Positions 36,582 through 44,370 of a stretch of DNA of 64,000 nucleotides are shown here, in pieces. Both the position numbers and the translations under genes were made by a program. Under the pieces are notes generated by a model, which had not been told where the DNA came from, ran no database searches, and saw only the letters and a list, made by a program, of their open reading frames with translations. Location: the NCBI RefSeq assembly GCF_008808095.1, contig NZ_CP023396.1, forward strand, positions 2,559,501-2,623,500, given 5' to 3'. Positions within the stretch are counted from its first letter, which is position 1. Every line of letters begins with the position of its first letter. The stretch comes from Pseudoalteromonas ruthenica. GTDB taxonomy: Bacteria > Pseudomonadota > Gammaproteobacteria > Enterobacterales > Alteromonadaceae.

Positions 36582-37544
36582 ATGTCAGCTTTGATTCATG
36601 CCTTAGTGTTAGACGCTCAAGGCGGCGCTGAACAATTAACTGAAAAATCAGCGATTAAGCAGTGGAAGCCCAGTGATGGTGTGCTGTGGCTACATCTTGA
36701 TTACTGCCAAGATGATATTGAGCAATACTTGGCAGCGGTACCATTAAGTGAATTTGCACATGATGCCCTTATTGCCGATGAAACACGCCCTCGTATTGTC
36801 AGCGATGACAGTGGCCATTTATTGTTTTTGCGTGGCGTCAATCTGAACCCGGCAGATAGTCCTGATGATATGGTATCGATTCGCGTGTTCGTTAGTGAAC
36901 AACTTATCGTCTCTACGCGCCACCGTCGCCTGCTGTCGGTGAATGCCCTTGCTGAATCTTTACGTAAAGGCAAAGGGCCGAGTACCACCTCAGCACTGGT
37001 ATGCCAATTGTGCGAAAATTTAACCTCGCGAATGCAAGGTGTGATAGATGAACTCGAAGATAAACTTGACCAATTTGAAGAAGATGTTGATAGCCAACGA
37101 GCACACGATCACAATGCACTATCACAGGTGCGCCGCCAAACTATCGGCTTAAAGCGCTATATCAGACCACAAAAGGAGGCTCTGCGCGCGCTTGTGAGTC
37201 AACAGCCAAGTTGGTTGGCTGACAGTGATACACCGCGCATCAATGAAACCATTAACCATCTGCTGCGCTACTTAGAAGAACTTGATTTAAATATTGAGCG
37301 CGCCCAGATAATCCAACAAGAGGTCGCCAGCCAAGTATCCGACCAACTTAATAAGCGTATGTATGTGATGTCAGTGGTAGCAGCGCTGTTTTTACCCCTG
37401 GGCTTTCTTACCGGTTTACTGGGCGTCAATATTGGCGGAATTCCTGGAACGGAATCAGCAGCGGCATTCCCGTTGTTTGTTCTCGCTCTAGTGATATTAA
37501 CCGCCGCCGTCGCTTTGTATTTTCGTATGAAAAAATGGCTATAA
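36582..37544 (+). CDS. zntB: Zinc transporter ZntB (CorA family)
   Basis: A 320-aa CorA-superfamily channel/transporter. The N-terminal ~250 residues form the cytoplasmic funnel with long helices (DELEDKLDQFEEDVDSQRA). Two C-terminal TM helices (about 265-285 and 295-315) are joined by GVNIGGIPG, the GxN selectivity motif in the ZntB form (GVN-I-GGIPG) rather than CorA's GMNFxxMPE. ZntB in enterobacteria was first described as Zn2+ efflux and later as proton-coupled uptake; direction here is undecided. It is transcribed alone and divergent from rimB across a 168-bp intergenic region. Confidence 0.9.
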   Translation: MSALIHALVLDAQGGAEQLTEKSAIKQWKPSDGVLWLHLDYCQDDIEQYLAAVPLSEFAHDALIADETRPRIVSDDSGHLLFLRGVNLNPADSPDDMVSIRVFVSEQLIVSTRHRRLLSVNALAESLRKGKGPSTTSALVCQLCENLTSRMQGVIDELEDKLDQFEEDVDSQRAHDHNALSQVRRQTIGLKRYIRPQKEALRALVSQQPSWLADSDTPRINETINHLLRYLEELDLNIERAQIIQQEVASQVSDQLNKRMYVMSVVAALFLPLGFLTGLLGVNIGGIPGTESAAAFPLFVLALVILTAAVALYFRMKKWL

Positions 37545-37610
37545 AAAGCCTACCCACGTGGTCTGCTTAGCTTGCCACGTTACCCTTTCACACACGGATG
37601 TAGCCCACGT

Positions 37611-38321
37611 ATGAGCTTAAAAATACGCGATTTAGATCAGCAGACCCAGTGGCTTAGTAGCGCGCAGCGGCTAGCGCTTAAAGAAGTGATCGCCGCTAGC
37701 TTTGCCGGGGTCAGCCCTGATGAGTACATGCAATACTATTTTGATGACCCCAAGGCATGTCAGCGTAAGCTCAGGCTTTATTTTGACCATAGCACGCTGG
37801 TTGGCTATTGCCTGTTAACCTTCACACGGCACGACAAAAGCACGGTAATACGAGCCTCTGCAGCTTTTTACCCACAATATAGAAACGGTGGCAATACCTT
37901 CTCCTTTTCCCTGTATCACAGTATTCGCTACTGGCTTACACGTCCTTGGTGCGCTGTGTATTATGCCGATACAATGCTCAGTCCAGCAATGTACCGGGCC
38001 ATCGCCAAGCATGTAGCAATTATCTGGCCACACCCAGATTGCAGAAGTCCCAACGCGCTGTTTGAGCACTTTAACGCAGAGGGAAGAGTAAGCCCTGGCG
38101 GCTCTCTTCGTTGTTTAAAGCCTGTGAACCGTGCAAGTAATTACAGCATCTCGGAGCTTGCGGCCTTTCACGCCAGTGATAAAAAAGAGATTGCCTTTTA
38201 CTGCAAAATGAATCCTGACTTTCATGCTGGCATGGGACTATTTGTGATTATTCCCATCCATACTAAGCAAGTGATTTATACCTTAGGCAAGCGATTGTTA
38301 AGCGTCTTTAAAGCGCGTTAA
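37611..38321 (+). CDS. Hypothetical protein, possibly GNAT acetyltransferase-like
   Basis: A 236-aa protein; start ATG 37611 (MSLKIRDL) is preferred to TTG 37572, although neither has a strong ribosome site. The first ~110 residues read like a GNAT fold (VIAASFAGVSPDEYMQYYFDD, LVGYCLLTFTRHDKSTVIRASAAFYPQYR, both quoted in part), with a possible acetyl-CoA strand near YRNGGNTFSF. The rest holds Trp/Tyr-rich segments (YWLTRPWCAVYYAD) and a basic, hydrophobic tail. No clear active-site signature, so the family call is weak. It is not in an obvious operon. Its 3' end overlaps the small Rof-like ORF on the other strand by 14 bp. Confidence 0.55.
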   Translation: MSLKIRDLDQQTQWLSSAQRLALKEVIAASFAGVSPDEYMQYYFDDPKACQRKLRLYFDHSTLVGYCLLTFTRHDKSTVIRASAAFYPQYRNGGNTFSFSLYHSIRYWLTRPWCAVYYADTMLSPAMYRAIAKHVAIIWPHPDCRSPNALFEHFNAEGRVSPGGSLRCLKPVNRASNYSISELAAFHASDKKEIAFYCKMNPDFHAGMGLFVIIPIHTKQVIYTLGKRLLSVFKAR

Positions 38322-38457
38322 TCGCTTTGATGGTATCTAGGTGCACTGGAGCGATGAACGACTCATGCGAATATAGCTGCACATTGACTTGGCGCAGCGC
38401 CATGCAAAGTTGTTCTAGTGCATGATATTGACTGCATGGCATAGGCTGATAGCTCAT
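38308..38457 (-). CDS. Small Rof-like (Rho-binding antiterminator) protein
   Basis: A 49-aa ORF reading MSYQPMPCSQYHALEQLCMA at the N-terminus. The pattern Y-x-P-x-x-C-x-x-Y-x-x-L-E matches the start of Rof/YaeO (YQPINCDDYDNLELAC in E. coli), a small inhibitor of Rho. The end (LDTIKAINAL) resembles the last strand of the Rof Sm-like fold (LD-I-S), but about 20-30 residues of the middle are missing, so it is a shortened homologue or a remnant. The ribosome site is weak. Below the size limit of most gene callers; it overlaps the convergent hypothetical gene by 14 bp. Confidence 0.45.
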   Translation of the reverse strand: MSYQPMPCSQYHALEQLCMALRQVNVQLYSHESFIAPVHLDTIKAINAL

Positions 38458-38540
38458 GACTGTCACTCACAAAAATGACACGCTCAATATGAAAGAGGGA
38501 TAGTGATTGATTTAACGGCGGTAATATTAACAGAAAGAAA

Positions 38541-38615
38541 TGGCGCTCTCGCTAGGGATCGAACCTAGAACTTGGCCTCCGGAGGGCCACGTGATATCCA
38601 TTTCACCACGAGAGC
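38541..38615 (-). tRNA. tRNA-Arg (anticodon CCG)
   Basis: Read on the minus strand: acceptor GCTCTCG pairs with CGAGAGC, then discriminator G and encoded CCA. D-arm GTGA/TCAC with GG in the loop; anticodon stem TGGCC/GGCCA around loop CTCCGGA, giving anticodon CCG; T-arm CTAGG/CCTAG with loop TTCGATC. A 75-nt gene with U8 and all canonical stems. It decodes CGG. A short inverted repeat (TGTCTG/CAGACA) lies directly on its 5' side. Confidence 0.97.
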
Positions 38616-39029
38616 GCAGTGTCTGTGTGTTCAGACAGCGCTTATAGTAAAGGCATCACAAGGTAAATACTAGCCCTAGCTGATCATATGGCGATATTTT
38701 CAGCAGCTGTCACTCAGCACCGAGCAATACGATTAAATTTCACTCGCTCATGATGCAATTTCGCCTTGGCATTCAAGGTATTTACATTTGACTCATACTT
38801 TTGCGTTATTTTCTCTGGCAATCCTGCTATCTTGAACTTTACTTATATCTACTGTGTTGCAAATTTGCTGTTAACTTCCCTCAACAAGCTGTAAGTGGGC
38901 TGAGATATCATCATCTTTTTATTTCAGTATTGTTGGCTTGCTGCCGCTATAAAAGCGCACAGCTATTGAGAAGAACAGCGCCTGTTTCACTGTATGTACA
39001 CTACTATTTATATGCTGTTTGGAGCCCCT
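38616..39029. other. Non-coding stretch between tRNA-Arg and the small HTH gene
   Basis: About 410 bp, AT-rich. ORFs crossing it have no family features. It should contain the tRNA promoter (reading left) and the HTH-gene promoter (reading right), but no convincing -35/-10 pair is visible. No recombination site or repeat of the tRNA end was recognised by eye. Confidence 0.5.
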
Positions 39030-39212
39030 ATGAACTTGATGACTGCAGAACAAGTCGCCGAATACCTTGGTGTAAAAATTGAACGCGTAAAACGCCTTGC
39101 CCGTGAGCATTTGCTCATTGCCAAAAGCCAAGATGATAACGGTGACCCAATGTTCGATAAAAGCGACGTGGAAAGATACAAGGAGTTGGCACAGCGCCTA
39201 GGTGGCATTTAG
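39030..39212 (+). CDS. Small helix-turn-helix DNA-binding protein (excisionase/MerR-like)
   Basis: A 60-aa protein starting at ATG 39030 with GGAG 6 nt upstream (MNLMTAEQVAEYLGVKIERV). The segment MTAEQVAEYLGVKIERVKRL is a typical HTH_17/excisionase-like winged helix, followed by a short wing (AKSQDDNGDPMFDKSDVERY). It resembles proteins that bind promoters or att sites, but no integrase is near. It ends inside the 3' end of the convergent kinase gene (15-bp overlap). Longer readings from 38994 would add 12 residues without a ribosome site. Confidence 0.75.
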   Translation: MNLMTAEQVAEYLGVKIERVKRLAREHLLIAKSQDDNGDPMFDKSDVERYKELAQRLGGI

Positions 39213-39986
39213 AATCTCATCGAGTTGTAGTTTGGCTTCATCCACTCGATGCGCAGTGTTATTCGCTCGATACCAAAAATAATTCAGCGCCGCGACTAAC
39301 TTCTGCATAGCCGTAAACTTAATCCAGTCGATGCGTTGCTCACTGCCAAAGTACTCACTTAGCAACGCGTGCTGTTGTGCCTCAGTCAGAGAGAAACTAA
39401 TGCTCAGCATGGCGAGATCAAAGTATCGGTCGCCGGGCTGAGCATATTCAAAATCGATGCACTGCCAACATCCTAAGTAACTAATAATGTTTTGCCGAAT
39501 TAAGTCATTGTGACAAAAGCGCATATCTTCAGATTGCATTTTAGTATCAGTGACAACCTGATGCAGCGCCTGCGCATATGCTTGGTAAAAAGGCTGATGC
39601 TCATAGCGCTTGAGCTCGACGTGCAAATCAAGGTATGGCCCGCTGCATGGTTGGGCGTGGATGAGCTGTAAACACTTCACAGCTTGGCTGACATCAAACT
39701 GCTCTGGCACCTTACCCGGCGCATAATGAAAAATAGCCCCTTGATGCGCTTCATCGACGTACAAGGGCGCCGGACAAGCAGCCTGTTTGGCTAAGCGGCG
39801 CTGAGCCGCAATTGCCTCGTGGGGTAATGGCTTGGCATAAAATTTAACCAGCCACGATTGCTCTGCGGTATCAACACGATAGTTTTCGTTGCTCACACCT
39901 TGTGGCAAATAGGTAATTTGTTCAATGCGCGTGCTGGGTTTATAACGCCGCACTAGGCTATTAATTGAGGCAACAGATTTAGGCAT
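39198..39986 (-). CDS. APH/choline-kinase-family phosphotransferase, probable thiamine kinase
   Basis: A 262-aa cytoplasmic kinase of the aminoglycoside/choline kinase fold. The catalytic loop is CHNDLIRQNII (H-N-D...N, near residue 157) and the metal-binding motif is IDFEYAQPGDRYFDLA (Asp, near 178), both intact. The N-terminal lobe has GVSNENYRVD in place of the Gly-rich loop, as in choline/thiamine kinases. It overlaps the PnuC-like gene by 8 bp (ATGCCTAA). Next to a PnuC-family transporter and a YkoF-like protein, the best guess is thiamine phosphorylation (ThiK-like), trapping imported thiamine; choline or another small alcohol is the alternative. Confidence 0.75.
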   Translation of the reverse strand: MPKSVASINSLVRRYKPSTRIEQITYLPQGVSNENYRVDTAEQSWLVKFYAKPLPHEAIAAQRRLAKQAACPAPLYVDEAHQGAIFHYAPGKVPEQFDVSQAVKCLQLIHAQPCSGPYLDLHVELKRYEHQPFYQAYAQALHQVVTDTKMQSEDMRFCHNDLIRQNIISYLGCWQCIDFEYAQPGDRYFDLAMLSISFSLTEAQQHALLSEYFGSEQRIDWIKFTAMQKLVAALNYFWYRANNTAHRVDEAKLQLDEILNAT

Positions 39987-40602
39987 AGGCCGTTCCTGTG
40001 GTGCTTTTATGCTGGTATTGCGCCCGCCAGCGCAGATAGCCGGCCACCGCCATCACCGTGTAAAACACAAATAGCACCGTTGTCGGATAATACCCTTTAG
40101 CAACATATAAGTAGATAGATGCGGCATCAATAACCACCCAATATAGCCAGTTTTCCAACACTTTTTGTGCCACCAAATAGGTCGTTACCACCGCAAAACA
40201 GGTGGTTAAACTATCCAGGTAGGCGTAATCAGCATGGGTGTAGTTATCCATAATATACCCGGCCACGAGGGCGACCACCGTCGTGGCAGCGATTACCACT
40301 GCGTGACGCTGGACAGTGTATGAAGTAATGCCTTGGCGGGCGCAATTTTGACGACCATAGCGCCATGCCCACCAACCGTACACCGCCATACCCATATAGT
40401 AAAAATGTAGCGCCGACTCCATTAATAAAGCGCCGTTCCAGTACATCAAGGTATAGATTAAGGTGCTAATGAAAGCCGCCGGCCAGCACCACAAACTCTC
40501 TTTCATAGCCAATAGCAAGTAAGCCATGGATAATGCCACAGCAACGTATTCCCACACCGACATGGCACTGAATCCGGCAATAATAGCGCTCAGAGTTTCC
40601 AT
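39979..40602 (-). CDS. PnuC-family vitamin transporter, probable PnuT (thiamine)
   Basis: A 207-aa inner-membrane protein with seven predicted TM helices of the PnuC family, which import nicotinamide riboside (PnuC), riboflavin (PnuX) or thiamine (PnuT) by facilitated diffusion driven by intracellular phosphorylation. Landmarks are WCWPAAFISTLIYTLMYW, MESALHFYYMGMAVYGWWAW and a C-terminal YLYVAKGYYPTTVLFVFYT. Substrate follows from context: a YkoF-like thiamine-binding protein lies 11 bp upstream and a kinase overlaps downstream, the expected transport-trap pair. PnuT homologues are known from Shewanella. No NadR- or RibF-like partner is here. Confidence 0.8.
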   Translation of the reverse strand: METLSAIIAGFSAMSVWEYVAVALSMAYLLLAMKESLWCWPAAFISTLIYTLMYWNGALLMESALHFYYMGMAVYGWWAWRYGRQNCARQGITSYTVQRHAVVIAATTVVALVAGYIMDNYTHADYAYLDSLTTCFAVVTTYLVAQKVLENWLYWVVIDAASIYLYVAKGYYPTTVLFVFYTVMAVAGYLRWRAQYQHKSTTGTAYA

Positions 40603-40613
40603 CTTTACGCCTC

Positions 40614-40871
40614 TTAACTCGCTTCAGGAGAGAGATCACCGCATAGAAACTTACACACAAAAATAGCCTTGCCGTAGGTTTCATAGGAGCGCTTAATTTC
40701 TGCACTCACCACTGACATCACGGTGTCATAATCGCCAAACACCTGAGTTGATAAGGTATTGGTGATCACTTTAATATCGCCATGCGCATTAAGGCGGTCA
40801 ATGAAATCTTGAATATAGGGGATATAGTCTTGATGCAATGGGTACTTGCTTATTTCTACTGTCAGTTTCAT
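40614..40871 (-). CDS. YkoF/MTH1187-like small thiamine-binding protein
   Basis: An 85-aa cytoplasmic ferredoxin-like protein. The pattern MKLTVEISKYPLHQDYIPYI, then TNTLSTQVFGDYDTVMSVV, matches the thiamine-binding YkoF/MTH1187 family. It may bind thiamine or its pyrimidine part. It is the first gene of a three-gene operon with the PnuC-like transporter and kinase (11-bp gap, then 8-bp overlap), with AGGTAGG before ATG. No THI-box (TPP riboswitch) is evident in the ~200 bp upstream: the CUGAGA and CUGAUC elements are absent. Confidence 0.7.
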   Translation of the reverse strand: MKLTVEISKYPLHQDYIPYIQDFIDRLNAHGDIKVITNTLSTQVFGDYDTVMSVVSAEIKRSYETYGKAIFVCKFLCGDLSPEAS

Positions 40872-41082
40872 GGGCCTACCTTGGGAAATATAAAGCCGCT
40901 ATTGTAGCCTGTCGCTAACATAAGCCAAACACCCTTGGGGATATTTTTGTCCTTCGCATAAATCACTGACGGCCATAGCGAGCACAAAAATGATGAATTA
41001 TGGCAATTAGCCTGTTACTGCTCACAAAGCGCTAAATTCGCGATATAGTAGCGCTCACAACAAAAAACTCAGCACACGGATT

Positions 41083-41772
41083 ATGAAACGCATTGCCATT
41101 ATCGAAGACGAAGCTGCTATTCGCGATAACTACGTTGAAATGCTCGAAGGACAAGGCTACCAAGTACAAGGGTTTGCCGACAGGCCCAGTGCTGAAAGAG
41201 CGCTGTTTGAGCAACTACCGGATCTCGCCATCGTCGATATTGGCTTAGGCAATGAGATTGATGGTGGCTTTATGCTGTGCCAAAGTTTGCGTGCCCGCTC
41301 ACATACTTTGCCAATTATTTTTTTAACTGCCCGTGACAGCGAAATTGATACAGTCTGTGGCCTGCGTATGGGGGCCGATGATTACCTCACCAAAGATATC
41401 AGCATGGCCCATTTAGCAGCGCGTATTGGTGCGTTGTTTCGCCGCGTGGAAGCACAAGAGACGCCCCCGCAAGCGAATGAAACCATAGAGCAAGGCGATT
41501 TGGAGCTAGACCTCAAGCGGATGCGCGCTGCTTGGCAAAACCAAGCCGTGGATCTGACCGTAACCGAGTTTTGGATGGTACATTCGCTTGCTAAGCGCCC
41601 TGGTCACGTAAAAAGTCGTGATGAGTTAATGAGCGATGCGAAAATATACGTCGATGACAGCACCATCACGTCGCACGTAAAACGTATTCGCAGAAAATTC
41701 CAAGCCATTGATGCTAGCTTTGATTGTATCAACACCGTCTATGGCATGGGTTATCGCTGGGAAATGAAGTAA
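41083..41772 (+). CDS. OmpR/PhoB-type response regulator, PdsR-like (sortase-system family)
   Basis: A 229-aa regulator with a receiver domain (phospho-Asp in LAIVDIGLG, near residue 50; TARDSE and TKDIS for the conserved Thr and Lys) and a C-terminal winged helix (LTVTEFWMVHSLAKRPGHVK, ends TVYGMGYRW). It strongly resembles the response regulators described with the 'proteobacterial dedicated sortase' locus of marine gammaproteobacteria (PdsR), together with its kinase. The stop is followed immediately by the kinase ATG. No sortase or LPXTG-like target is in the window. Confidence 0.85.
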   Translation: MKRIAIIEDEAAIRDNYVEMLEGQGYQVQGFADRPSAERALFEQLPDLAIVDIGLGNEIDGGFMLCQSLRARSHTLPIIFLTARDSEIDTVCGLRMGADDYLTKDISMAHLAARIGALFRRVEAQETPPQANETIEQGDLELDLKRMRAAWQNQAVDLTVTEFWMVHSLAKRPGHVKSRDELMSDAKIYVDDSTITSHVKRIRRKFQAIDASFDCINTVYGMGYRWEMK

Positions 41773-43911
41773 ATGGCACGATTTGGCCTCGGCCTGCGCA
41801 GTAAGGTCATTGTGTTATCTTGCTTTTTATTCGTCCTGCCATGGCTTGGCTACGAATACGTCTGGGAAATGGAAAAGTACCTACGTAAAGGACAAGAAAA
41901 AACCTTAGTGGGCACCACCCGAGCTCTGGCCACAGCCTTACACGAACGCCCGGCCCTGTTTGAAAACGCCAGTCAATTTACCGACAAGGTCGAGAAAGGC
42001 CGCGACCTGTACGCCTACAGCATCGATAATGCCATTCGGCTTGATGGCGAATTGGGTGATTGGCAGCCTTATCAAGAGTTAATGTGGCAGTATCATGGCC
42101 AATACCTGAGTACCCCCAACCCAGAGCATGACAACGCTGATCTCTCTTTTCGTCATATGGTCGGCAAGTATGGTAATTACCTGTACGCGGTGTTCGCGGT
42201 GCGAGATGACATCGTGCGTTACCGCCCCAAAAATGCCCTTGGCGTGAGTCGCAACGACCACTTAAAAATCGCCATAAAAACGCCACAGGGGGAGCTTACG
42301 AATTACATTATCGCGACCCGCGAAGATGGCTGGGTCAACGCCTTTGAACTGCCTTCACTGCAACCCTACACACAAATTCAGGGCTATTTCCGGCGCACTG
42401 CACAAGGTTATAACATCGAGCTGCGTATGCCCTTAAATATGCTTGGTAACAAACTGGGCTTTGCTATCAGTGATTGGGACGATGGCCAACAGCAGCGCCA
42501 CCTCATGGCCACCTCCAATGTGCATGATGCCAACCGCCTTGGCACCGTGTTGCTGCCATCGCCTGAGATCAAGCGCATTATTAAAGGCATGGGTCACAGC
42601 GGCAGCCGCATTTGGGTTGTCGATAAACATCATCGAGTATTAGCACAGTCTGGCACCATTCAACATGCCGATGGCGTCTGGGCAAGCTCGTTACAAGAAA
42701 ACGAACAACAAGGAGCGTGGCAACGTTTCGAAGAGCGCTTTTTACACCCACTGTACTATAAAATTCTCACCCGCCCGCCCAGTGATTTTTTAGATACCTT
42801 GCACGATGTAGCCGCCCTTGAAGGCAGCCACATAGCCAACGCCCTAAAAGGCAAGCCGGCCTCCAACTGGCGCCTGACACCGGATAACAAAGCCGTTATT
42901 CTCAGTGCCGCCTACCCTATTTGGGGTGATGACCAAGTGCTCGGCGCGGTGATCGCAGAAGAGACCACCAATGGCGTACGTACGCTGCGCAACAAGGCAC
43001 TGGAAAAGCTATTTAACGTGATTTTGGCGGTGATGTTTATCGGCACCATCTCGCTGTTTTTCTTCGCTTCTCGTATTTCCTCGCGCATTCGTCGCCTGCG
43101 TGACAGCGCCGAGCAAGCCATTGATGAGCAAGGTCGTGTTCGCGGTACCTTAACACTGAGTAAAGACAGTGATGAAATTGGTGACTTATCCCGCAGCTTC
43201 GCCAACATCGTTAATCGCTTAGGCGGCTATACCCATTACCTGGAGAATATGTCCTCACGCCTGTCTCATGAATTACGCACACCGGTGGCGGTGGTGCGCA
43301 GCTCATTAGAAAACTTGCAAATGATCGCCACCGAGCCACAACAGCAAAAGTACCTCACCCGCGCTCAAGAAGGGGTCAATCGGCTGAACAAATTGATCAC
43401 CACCATGAGCGAAGCAACACGCTTAGAGCAAAGTATCTCAACAGCAAAAAAAGAGCATTACGATCTGCAGCAAGTGGTGCATGGCTGTATGCAGGGTTAT
43501 CAGTTCGCATACCCGCAAGCACACTTTGACATCAACATTAGCGACTCGGCTATTCCCGTGGAAGGTTCAGCTGATTTTTTAGCGCAGCTGTTAGATAAGC
43601 TGATTAACAACGCTCTGGAGTTTGCTTACGAGGGCAGCGCGATTGGCGTATCCCTTGAGCGCCAAGCTCAGCACGCTGTACTTCAAGTGAGTAACCAAGA
43701 CCCCGCGCTTCCTGCGGATATTGGTGAGCATATTTTTGATTCCATGGTGTCGGTGCGCGAGCAAGATAAGCAGCAGCAGCCCCATTTGGGATTAGGCTTG
43801 TACGTGGCGCGGCTTATTGCCGATTATCATCAGGCACAAATAAAGGCTGAAAACCTCGCTGATGGCAGTGGCGTGGTCTTTTCACTGACCATTAAAATAA
43901 TCCAAGATTGA
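41773..43911 (+). CDS. Sensor histidine kinase with CBM9-like periplasmic domain, PdsS-like
   Basis: A 712-aa inner-membrane kinase paired with the regulator just upstream (0-bp gap). TM1 is about 11-30. The periplasmic part (about 75-255) starts with IRLDGELGDWQ and reads like a CBM9/DOMON-type sugar-binding beta sandwich; a second region follows. TM2 is near 412-434 (NVILAVMFIGTISLFFF), then HAMP and kinase core: H-box SHELRTPVAV, N-box LLDKLINNALEF, G-box LGLGLYVARLI. The match to the family called 'proteobacterial dedicated sortase system histidine kinase' rests on architecture and length. The ligand is probably a carbohydrate or glycan, by inference. Confidence 0.87.
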   Translation: MARFGLGLRSKVIVLSCFLFVLPWLGYEYVWEMEKYLRKGQEKTLVGTTRALATALHERPALFENASQFTDKVEKGRDLYAYSIDNAIRLDGELGDWQPYQELMWQYHGQYLSTPNPEHDNADLSFRHMVGKYGNYLYAVFAVRDDIVRYRPKNALGVSRNDHLKIAIKTPQGELTNYIIATREDGWVNAFELPSLQPYTQIQGYFRRTAQGYNIELRMPLNMLGNKLGFAISDWDDGQQQRHLMATSNVHDANRLGTVLLPSPEIKRIIKGMGHSGSRIWVVDKHHRVLAQSGTIQHADGVWASSLQENEQQGAWQRFEERFLHPLYYKILTRPPSDFLDTLHDVAALEGSHIANALKGKPASNWRLTPDNKAVILSAAYPIWGDDQVLGAVIAEETTNGVRTLRNKALEKLFNVILAVMFIGTISLFFFASRISSRIRRLRDSAEQAIDEQGRVRGTLTLSKDSDEIGDLSRSFANIVNRLGGYTHYLENMSSRLSHELRTPVAVVRSSLENLQMIATEPQQQKYLTRAQEGVNRLNKLITTMSEATRLEQSISTAKKEHYDLQQVVHGCMQGYQFAYPQAHFDINISDSAIPVEGSADFLAQLLDKLINNALEFAYEGSAIGVSLERQAQHAVLQVSNQDPALPADIGEHIFDSMVSVREQDKQQQPHLGLGLYVARLIADYHQAQIKAENLADGSGVVFSLTIKIIQD

Positions 43912-43973
43912 TTCACGACCTATTCATTCCTAAAGCGTTAGAGTTAGGTCATCGTCGCAATTATGGAGCACAA

Positions 43974-44111
43974 ATGAGTATGACAGGTCAGCTTCTTCAA
44001 CCTGAGGAGATTGAGTATATTTTTGCGCTCTTTAATAATAGCGAACACGCTGAGCCAACGCCTCCTCAGCCAATACCCCTTGAACCTAACAGTGAAGGTT
44101 CATTACAATAA
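43974..44111 (+). CDS. Small hypothetical protein
   Basis: A 45-aa ORF (MSMTGQLLQPEEIEYIFALF at the start) with GGAG 6 nt before ATG, 62 bp after the PdsS-like kinase stop and ending in a strong terminator. The C-terminal half is Pro/Glu-rich. No family is recognised. A good ribosome site and immediate terminator suggest it is expressed, possibly with the kinase operon. Confidence 0.5.
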   Translation: MSMTGQLLQPEEIEYIFALFNNSEHAEPTPPQPIPLEPNSEGSLQ

Positions 44112-44139
44112 GGCACGTCTTCTCCTCGTGCCTTATTTT
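44110..44139 (+). terminator. Rho-independent terminator after the PdsRS operon
   Basis: AAGGCACG and CGTGCCTT arms with a 9-nt loop and ATTTTT after. It follows directly on the small ORF stop. Confidence 0.8.
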
Positions 44140-44140
44140 T

Positions 44141-44362
44141 GTGAAACCACACCGCGCTAAAAAAGAACTTGCCCTACTGCCTATTTTATTTATTGCTATC
44201 GCTTTATGTGTGGGTGGTCACTTTGTGTTGCAACCCAACTATCAAGATAGCCATATCGTAGAGTACGCCCTCGCGGCCCTGCCCTTTGCATTGTTTGCGT
44301 TAGTCATTATTGCGATACGCATGGCCATCAAACAAGAACAAGATGAGCAGGACGAGGAGTAA
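44141..44362 (+). CDS. Small two-TM membrane protein
   Basis: A 73-aa protein starting at GTG directly after the terminator T-run; the start codon position makes expression from its own promoter uncertain. Two hydrophobic helices (about residues 10-28 and 40-62) with a basic N-terminus (KPHRAKKE) and a very acidic C-terminus (EQDEQDEE). Family not recognised. It ends 9 bp before the convergent DUF1543 gene. Confidence 0.5.
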   Translation: MKPHRAKKELALLPILFIAIALCVGGHFVLQPNYQDSHIVEYALAALPFALFALVIIAIRMAIKQEQDEQDEE

Positions 44363-44370
44363 TCAGGTCG

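Noticed and set aside
38541..38615. Alternative fold of the tRNA with acceptor GCGCTCT
   Set aside because: It shifts position 8 and loses the encoded CCA; the frame with GCTCTCG gives U8, a full D-arm and G-CCA.
38801..39082. 93-aa ORF in the gap before the small HTH gene
   Set aside because: Unusual composition (many Cys, Tyr, Leu), no ribosome site, and it overlaps the HTH gene, which has a good start.
40872..41082. Possible TPP riboswitch before the thiamine-like operon
   Set aside because: The conserved CUGAGA and CUGAUC/GCGNAGGGA blocks are not present on the minus strand.
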